A DNA stretch of 28,721 nt from JAKFFN01 sp036675025 (GTDB lineage Bacteria; Sumerlaeota; Sumerlaeia; Sumerlaeales; Sumerlaeaceae), in assembly GCA_036675025.1 (NCBI GenBank), contig JAKFFN010000292.1, positions 1 to 28,721 on the forward strand. The letters run 5' to 3'. The position numbers and the translations under genes were made by a program. The notes beneath the pieces are model-generated. The model was not told the origin of the DNA, ran no database searches, and worked only from the letters and a program-made list of their open reading frames with translations. This document shows positions 24,100 through 28,721 of this stretch, piece after piece (position 1 is the first letter of the stretch; each line of letters begins with the position of its first letter).

Positions 24100-24130
24100 A
24101 AAAACGTAAGTGGAAGTTTCTCACGTTTTT
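24100..24130. terminator. possible bidirectional terminator between convergent genes
   Basis: AAAAACGT (24100-24107) and ACGTTTTT (24123-24130) form an 8-bp stem giving a T-run on either strand. It lies between the aminotransferase stop (24072) and the HU stop (24155). The stem is AT-rich, so it is weak. Confidence 0.5.
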
Positions 24131-24154
24131 ACATTTTCACCGTCTCACTTTACT

Positions 24155-24460
24155 TTATTCCTTCACTGCCGCCTTGGGTTCCGGGGTATCGTTTACCAGT
24201 TCGCGGAACTCTTTGCCGGGCTTGAATGCCACGACCGACTTCGCCGGGATCTGGATTTTTTCGCCGGTCCGCGGATTGCGGCCGTTGCGGGCATCCTTGG
24301 TCTTCAGGTAAAAGGTGCCAAACCCAACGAGCGAAACTTTGTCGCCCTCTTTCAGCGATTCTTTAATAGACTCCAGAAACAGTTCGACAGCTTCCATGGC
24401 CTGCTTTTGAGAAATTCCTGTCTTCTCCCTTAGCAGGGTGGCCACTTCCAGTTTCGTCAT
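24155..24460 (-). CDS. HU/IHF-family nucleoid DNA-binding protein
   Basis: A 101-aa architectural DNA-binding protein that bends or compacts DNA as a dimer. It starts MTKLEVATLLREKTGISQKQA, with two N-terminal helices, then GDKVSLVGFGTFYLKTKDAR and the DNA-contacting beta arm GRNPRTGEKIQIPA, whose intercalating Pro is present, and FKPGKEFRELV. The acidic/Lys tail (TPEPKAAVKE) is a small extension beyond the usual 90 residues. GGAGAGG lies upstream of the ATG. It follows the glycosyltransferase by 64 bp on the same strand and could share its transcript or have its own promoter. Confidence 0.96.
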   Translation of the reverse strand: MTKLEVATLLREKTGISQKQAMEAVELFLESIKESLKEGDKVSLVGFGTFYLKTKDARNGRNPRTGEKIQIPAKSVVAFKPGKEFRELVNDTPEPKAAVKE

Positions 24461-24524
24461 TGCGTAAGCATCCTCTCCCGAGAAATCCTTCGATTAAGTG
24501 GATTTATGGAGCAATGGTATGACA

Positions 24525-25637
24525 TCAGCAAGGATTTTTCAACACCTCACGATAAACATTAGCCATTTTATGTCCCATGGCTACAAGGGTATAGTTGGCC
24601 TGGTAGCGGGCGTCGGCGCTTTTTACCAGCGTTGCCCGCAGGGCGAAGTCGCGGGATAATAAGTTAACAAATTCAGTAATGGCGGCCGGGTTCTTCGGGG
24701 GGATAAGAAGGCCGTCCTGCATGTGCCGGATCATCTCAGGAATGCCGCCGACGTTTGTGGCAATGATTGGTACGCCGGCTTGCATGGCTTCCAGGATAGA
24801 TACCGGAAAACCTTCCCAGTCGCTTGGCAGCAGCAGCATATCCATTACCGCGAAGAGACGCGCCGGCTTTTCGACAAACCCCAGAAACCTGATGGCATGT
24901 TCGACGCCCGCCTGTGCCGCGGCCTGGCGGATGGCGCCGTTGCTGTCATCGCGTCCGGCGAAAAGGAAGATGGTTGTGGGGTTTTTTTCCAGGATAGCCG
25001 GAAGCGCCGCGATAACGTTTCGGTGGCCTTTCATGTCGCGCAGGTTTGCAAGAATTCCGATTACAGGATAGGCATCGGGCGCAATGTTAAACTCAGCTTT
25101 GATGTCGTCCGCCTGGTCGCGAGGAATCTCTTGTTCCGGCACGCCAATGGGCACCAGCCGGCATGTGGCTGAGTTAATTTTTTCGCGCTGCACGGCCGCC
25201 TGCCGGGCCGCATCGCATACCGCAACGTAACAGGTGACGAAGGGCGCGGTGAGCCGGTCGAGCGCCACATGGGGCGTGCGCCGCCAGGGGTCCACCGAGT
25301 GAAGAGTGCTGATGACGCGCTTCACGCCGCCAAGGCGGGCCGCCCAGCGTGCGATGGAGTCGGCCCGCAGGCCGTGAGTCTGGACGATGTCGATTTTATT
25401 CTGGCGGCAATACTTTATCAGCCGCCAGATGCCGGCAGGGTCAGCTGCGTTCTGGAATTTGAAATGCACTGTCTTCAGGCCCAGTTCCTGGGCTTTCAGG
25501 TTCAGCGCGCCAGAGCCAATCAGCGCGCCGATATGCATTTCAAATTCATCCCGCGGCAGAATGCTTCCAAGGTTCAGCACCATGCGTTCGGCCCCGCCAA
25601 GATCCGATGTGGAGCAAAGCTGTAGAACGCGGATCAT
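24525..25637 (-). CDS. GT4-family (GT-B fold) glycosyltransferase
   Basis: A 370-aa retaining glycosyltransferase acting at the cytoplasmic membrane on glycolipid or polysaccharide intermediates; donor and acceptor unknown. N-terminal LGGAERMVLNLG and DIVQTHGLRADSIARWAARL are typical of the acceptor domain. VIGILANLRDMKGHRNVIAAL begins the donor domain. DWEGFPVSILEAMQAGVPIIATNVGGIPEMI carries the E-x7-E motif. The start ATG lies 9 bp after the proS stop, with no visible ribosome site, which suggests re-initiation by ribosomes leaving proS. Confidence 0.95.
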   Translation of the reverse strand: MIRVLQLCSTSDLGGAERMVLNLGSILPRDEFEMHIGALIGSGALNLKAQELGLKTVHFKFQNAADPAGIWRLIKYCRQNKIDIVQTHGLRADSIARWAARLGGVKRVISTLHSVDPWRRTPHVALDRLTAPFVTCYVAVCDAARQAAVQREKINSATCRLVPIGVPEQEIPRDQADDIKAEFNIAPDAYPVIGILANLRDMKGHRNVIAALPAILEKNPTTIFLFAGRDDSNGAIRQAAAQAGVEHAIRFLGFVEKPARLFAVMDMLLLPSDWEGFPVSILEAMQAGVPIIATNVGGIPEMIRHMQDGLLIPPKNPAAITEFVNLLSRDFALRATLVKSADARYQANYTLVAMGHKMANVYREVLKNPC

Positions 25638-25646
25638 GTGCGCCGA

Positions 25647-27110
25647 TCAGTAGCTGCGAGCAAACAGAACTTCGTGCTGGGCTTTGCCGCCGCAATGCAC
25701 GCAGACGCCCTCCGGCGCAGGGTACAGCTCATTGTTATCCTGCAGCGGAATGCAGCGGATCGTGGCTTTGGTCTGTTCCTTGATCTTCAGTTCGCATTCG
25801 CCATCGCCGCACCAGGGCGCCTTGATGAAGCCGCGCTTCTCTTCCAGCACCTGCTTGAATTCGTCGAAGTTTGCCACGGTGCGGGTGTTTTCGTCGCGGA
25901 ACGCGCGGGCGCGCTCAAGCATGTCCTTTTGCACGGTCGTGAGCAGGTTTGGTACGGTGTTCACCAGCTCATCCAGCGGCACAAATACTTTCTCGCGGTT
26001 ATCGCGACGCGCCAGCACACACTGGTTTTTTTCCATGTCTTTCGGGCCGATCTCCAGGCGAAGGGGCACGCCCTTCATTTCCCACTGGTTAAATTTCCAG
26101 CCCGGGCTGTACTGTTCGCGATCGTCCACGTGTACCCGCGCCACTGGCTTAAGGGCCGCGGCCAATTCGCGTGCTTTTTCGATCACTGCGTCTTTGTTTT
26201 CGCCTTTAAAAATAGGCACGATGACAACCTGGATAGGCGCGATGCGCGGCGGCAGCACGAGACCGTTTTCGTCGCCGTGGGTCATGATGACGCCCCCAAC
26301 CAGGCGGGTCGAAACGCCCCAGCTGGTCTGCCAAACGAACTTGCGGGTCTGGTCTTCGTCTTCAAAGCTGATGTCGAACATCTCGGAGAAATGCTGGCCG
26401 AGGTCATGGCTGGTGCCGGATTGCAGCGCCTTGCCGTCGCTCAGGAGTGCTTCGATGGTGTAGGTGTTTACTGCGCCGGGGAATTTCTCGTTTTCGGTTT
26501 TCTTGCCGGGGATCACGGGCATCGCGAGTTCGGTTTCCGCAAATTCCTGGTACACGCGGAGCATCTTCATGGTCTCTTCGATGCCTTCTTCATGAGTGCG
26601 GTGGCAGGTGTGACCTTCCTGCCAGAGGAACTCCGTGGTGCGAAGGAAGAGGCGCGTAACTTTTTCCCAGCGGACAACGTTTGCCCACTGGTTGATCAGG
26701 ATAGGCAGGTCTCGGTAGCTCTGCACCCAGTTCGAGTATATCGAGCAGATGATTGCTTCGGAAGTAGGGCGGATCGCAAGGCGCTCTTCCAGTTTCTCAT
26801 TGCCGCCATGGGTTACCCAGGCCACTTCAGGCGCGAAACCCTCCACGTGTTCAGCTTCCTTGGCCAGCAGTGACTCCGGCACAAACAGCGGGAAGTAGGC
26901 ATTCTGGTGGCCGGTTTCCTTGAAGCGCTTGTCGAGGGCATCACGCATGTTTTCCCACAGGCCGTAGCCGTATGGCTTGATAACCATGCAGCCTTTCAGC
27001 GTGGTGTAGTCGGCGAGATCGGCCTTGCGGACTACGTCCACATACCACTGGCTGAAGTCTTCCGATTTTGACGTGATTTCCTTATTCTTCTTGGCGTCTG
27101 CTTTTGACAC
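25647..27110 (-). CDS. proS: prolyl-tRNA synthetase, eukaryote/archaeal-like (type 3)
   Basis: A 487-aa class II aminoacyl-tRNA synthetase charging tRNA-Pro with proline. It is the short form lacking the bacterial editing insertion. Class II motif 2 is RFLRTTEFLWQEGHTCH (residues about 155-175); LAIRPTSEAIICSIYSNWV precedes it, and GTSHDLGQHFSEMF and GGVIMTHGDENGLVLPPRIAP (motif 3) follow. The anticodon-binding domain is next, then the C-terminal zinc-binding extension typical of this type, with CGDGEC, CVHCGG and the terminal aromatic ARSY. The start is GTG at 27110 with GGAG 6 nt before it. The gene is upstream of, and nearly touching, the GT4 gene. Confidence 0.97.
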   Translation of the reverse strand: MSKADAKKNKEITSKSEDFSQWYVDVVRKADLADYTTLKGCMVIKPYGYGLWENMRDALDKRFKETGHQNAYFPLFVPESLLAKEAEHVEGFAPEVAWVTHGGNEKLEERLAIRPTSEAIICSIYSNWVQSYRDLPILINQWANVVRWEKVTRLFLRTTEFLWQEGHTCHRTHEEGIEETMKMLRVYQEFAETELAMPVIPGKKTENEKFPGAVNTYTIEALLSDGKALQSGTSHDLGQHFSEMFDISFEDEDQTRKFVWQTSWGVSTRLVGGVIMTHGDENGLVLPPRIAPIQVVIVPIFKGENKDAVIEKARELAAALKPVARVHVDDREQYSPGWKFNQWEMKGVPLRLEIGPKDMEKNQCVLARRDNREKVFVPLDELVNTVPNLLTTVQKDMLERARAFRDENTRTVANFDEFKQVLEEKRGFIKAPWCGDGECELKIKEQTKATIRCIPLQDNNELYPAPEGVCVHCGGKAQHEVLFARSY

Positions 27111-27191
27111 AACCTGCTCCAGGATGCTGAATTTATGGCCTAGCGGCCACGGGGGTTACGGGCGTGAATAGCCTTGTGGCGTGGTAAGTCT

Positions 27192-28721
27192 TCACGGCTC
27201 ATTTCGGTTGATGATGATTTTGCCGTCGCCGTCGCGATCAACAAATATGGGACCCGACCAGGCATAGGGGAAAAACTCGCCGCCGAAATCTTCCAGCGGA
27301 TCGGGCACTACAGGGTCCAGCGTGCGGAGCTGGCTGTAAGCGTAGGCATCGAGTACGGTGTCCTGTTTCAGGTAGCGCGTATATATGTGGCTGCCGAGTT
27401 CGCCTGCGCTGGTGGGGAAGCGCAGCACATCTGTGGAGGGGGCGCGGGCGCCAGCCGTCACGCCGCGGAGACCGTTTTCACGGGTGTTAACGCCGTAGAA
27501 GGAGACCCACGGTGCCGCAAGCACCCGTACGCGGATGCGGACAACTTCGGTGGTGCTGAGGTCGACAATCTCGCCAGGCAGCACGTTGAATTCGCGCGAT
27601 TCGTAGTCGAGGGCATCGAACAGCAGGATCGGCCCGTTCGTGACGAGGAAATGTTGCCCACGTACTGCGGATACGATGTCGCTGGCTGTGACGTTTGCGA
27701 GCGTCTTGTTGCGATCCAGGTACATGTACATGCGCGGGTAACCAACTTCCTGCCCGTAAGGCAGGCGTGAGAACGATGAGCCGACCGGCGAAAGGGGCGG
27801 GCCCTGGTGGAGGTCCTCGCCGCTCAGGCGGGCCATCTGCATATCGATGTACTGCTCATACGTCAGCACGTCCTGCCCGATCTTCTTGCCTTCGAGGATC
27901 TGGAAGGCGGTGAAATCAGGCGGCGGCATGATGTCGTTCTTAAACTCCTTCGCCTTCTCATCATAGGGGAATGACTTCATGTAGCCGAACTCGGGATGGG
28001 TCGGCCGCGAAATCTCGAAAATCAGGTTCGGGAAAAGCTTTTTGAGGTCGGCAATAGCAATGTCGGGCGGAAGATCAGCAACGCCGGCCAGGGCTTTGTC
28101 GAAGGAGGCGGAGGTCTCTTCGTCCAATGGGTAAACGAAAAGATCGGCGCTCATATTGTCTTTGTGCAGGAGCACCCGCCGGCCGGCAAACGCGCGTACC
28201 CAGCGCTCCAGACCCTGGTTGCGGATGGCCTTCTGCAGGTCTGTCGCCTGGCCGTAATCTCCAGACACAATAACCTGTACGCCCTCACAAGCCGCCTGGA
28301 TTGCACGCGTTTCGGCCGTCGCATATCCCACCGCGCTGGCGTCAGTTGCAATGCCAGCGTCCATGCTCACCAATCCGGGCAGCAGGCCCTTCATCACATG
28401 GGGCAGCGCACCGGTAATCGTGACTTCCTGTTGTGTGGCCAGTGCGATATCCTTCTCCAGGATGTCGTACTCAACGCCACGGCTGATCACAAGGCGGTAT
28501 CGCCCCGGCGTAAGCGGCATCACCGCGGCACCCTGTGGCAGGTAGAACGTATTCCTGATTCCTTTGCTCACGTCGGGCGTAAACCCGTAGTCCACGGTCG
28601 GATAGGGCGGCTTCGATAGAATGGTAACCTTCACCGGCAGGCGAGAAGATGTAGGTGTCTCGGCCTCGCTGATGGCAATTCGCAAGATAGACTCGCCAGA
28701 CATGTACGCAGCTGTTACCAC
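27192..28721 (-). CDS. CehA/McbA-like protein lacking metal ligands, N-terminus cut by window edge
   Basis: The last 509 or so residues of a larger protein; the frame is open to the right edge, so the apparent first GTG at 28721 may not be the start. Layout matches CehA/McbA metallohydrolases of the PHP-like fold: a beta-rich N-terminal part, a PHP-like part from about residue 118 (LVSMDAGIATDASAVGYATAETRAIQAA), GYPRMYMYLD near 338, HFLVTNGPILLFDALD near 368 and a C-terminal YAWSGPIFVDRDGDG. At positions where active members carry DLHVH, TDH, GHFN and SDSH, this protein reads MDAGI, SGDYG, SADLF and SFSRL, so most metal-binding His/Asp residues appear replaced. An inactive binding protein is likely. 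A signal peptide cannot be judged. It lies 81 bp before proS on the same strand. Confidence 0.78.
   Translation of the reverse strand: MVTAAYMSGESILRIAISEAETPTSSRLPVKVTILSKPPYPTVDYGFTPDVSKGIRNTFYLPQGAAVMPLTPGRYRLVISRGVEYDILEKDIALATQQEVTITGALPHVMKGLLPGLVSMDAGIATDASAVGYATAETRAIQAACEGVQVIVSGDYGQATDLQKAIRNQGLERWVRAFAGRRVLLHKDNMSADLFVYPLDEETSASFDKALAGVADLPPDIAIADLKKLFPNLIFEISRPTHPEFGYMKSFPYDEKAKEFKNDIMPPPDFTAFQILEGKKIGQDVLTYEQYIDMQMARLSGEDLHQGPPLSPVGSSFSRLPYGQEVGYPRMYMYLDRNKTLANVTASDIVSAVRGQHFLVTNGPILLFDALDYESREFNVLPGEIVDLSTTEVVRIRVRVLAAPWVSFYGVNTRENGLRGVTAGARAPSTDVLRFPTSAGELGSHIYTRYLKQDTVLDAYAYSQLRTLDPVVPDPLEDFGGEFFPYAWSGPIFVDRDGDGKIIINRNEP

Noticed and set aside
25638..26873. Plus-strand open frame of 411 codons opposite proS
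   Set aside because: The minus strand encodes an unmistakable prolyl-tRNA synthetase; the plus-strand frame is a composition shadow.

Overview
The window looks like a chromosomal segment from an uncultured Gram-negative-type bacterium of a deep-branching lineage (Sumerlaeota / Hydrogenedentota / PVC-like). This rests on pseudopilins with a long invariant N-terminus continuing into NFLEAQTRAKVSR and a YDATNGTVS tail signature, a large secreted lamin-tail-domain protein, a TPR-linked Ser/Thr kinase, and a partner-switching phosphatase module. The taxon is an inference from remembered families, not a search result. No rRNA, tRNA, CRISPR array, transposase, phage gene or origin was seen. About 24 genes are present; two run off the ends.

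Layout. (1) 1-3.3 kb, minus: two tandem paralogous hotdog thioesterases followed by a TPR-Ser/Thr kinase cut by the left edge. (2) 3.5-7.9 kb, plus: a secreted protein of unknown function, a secreted lamin-tail protein and a pseudopilin, each followed by a clear intrinsic terminator. (3) 7.9-11.7 kb, minus: a compact four-gene signalling operon in the order GAF-PP2C phosphatase, STAS antagonist, RsbW-like anti-sigma kinase, GAF-histidine kinase. (4) 11.85-14.04 kb, plus: a TIGR01777 epimerase that stops 12 codons short, and an MFS transporter. (5) 14.1-14.55 kb, minus: a peroxiredoxin. (6) 15.0-17.3 kb, plus: a second pseudopilin with a good promoter and terminator, then an overlapping spmA-spmB pair. 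(7) 17.3-17.74 kb: repeat-rich extragenic DNA. (8) 17.7-24.07 kb, plus: an orphan sugar-type ABC permease, a secreted jelly-roll-like protein, a SurA/parvulin-like secreted protein, a DUF1385 membrane protein and a DegT/DnrJ/EryC1 sugar aminotransferase. (9) 24.15-28.72 kb, minus: a CehA/McbA-like protein cut by the right edge, proS, a GT4 glycosyltransferase and an HU/IHF protein.

How the genes fit together. Two themes stand out. One is export and surface display: two pseudopilins, two secreted multidomain proteins sharing a short C-terminal motif ending W-x-[VL]-Y, and a SurA-like periplasmic protein. The other is signalling: the TPR kinase and the partner-switching operon, neither with an output gene in view.

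The observations most worth following are the shared C-terminal motif, the apparent loss of all metal ligands in the CehA-like protein, the in-frame stop in the epimerase, and the strict conservation of the pseudopilin N-terminus despite heavy synonymous divergence.
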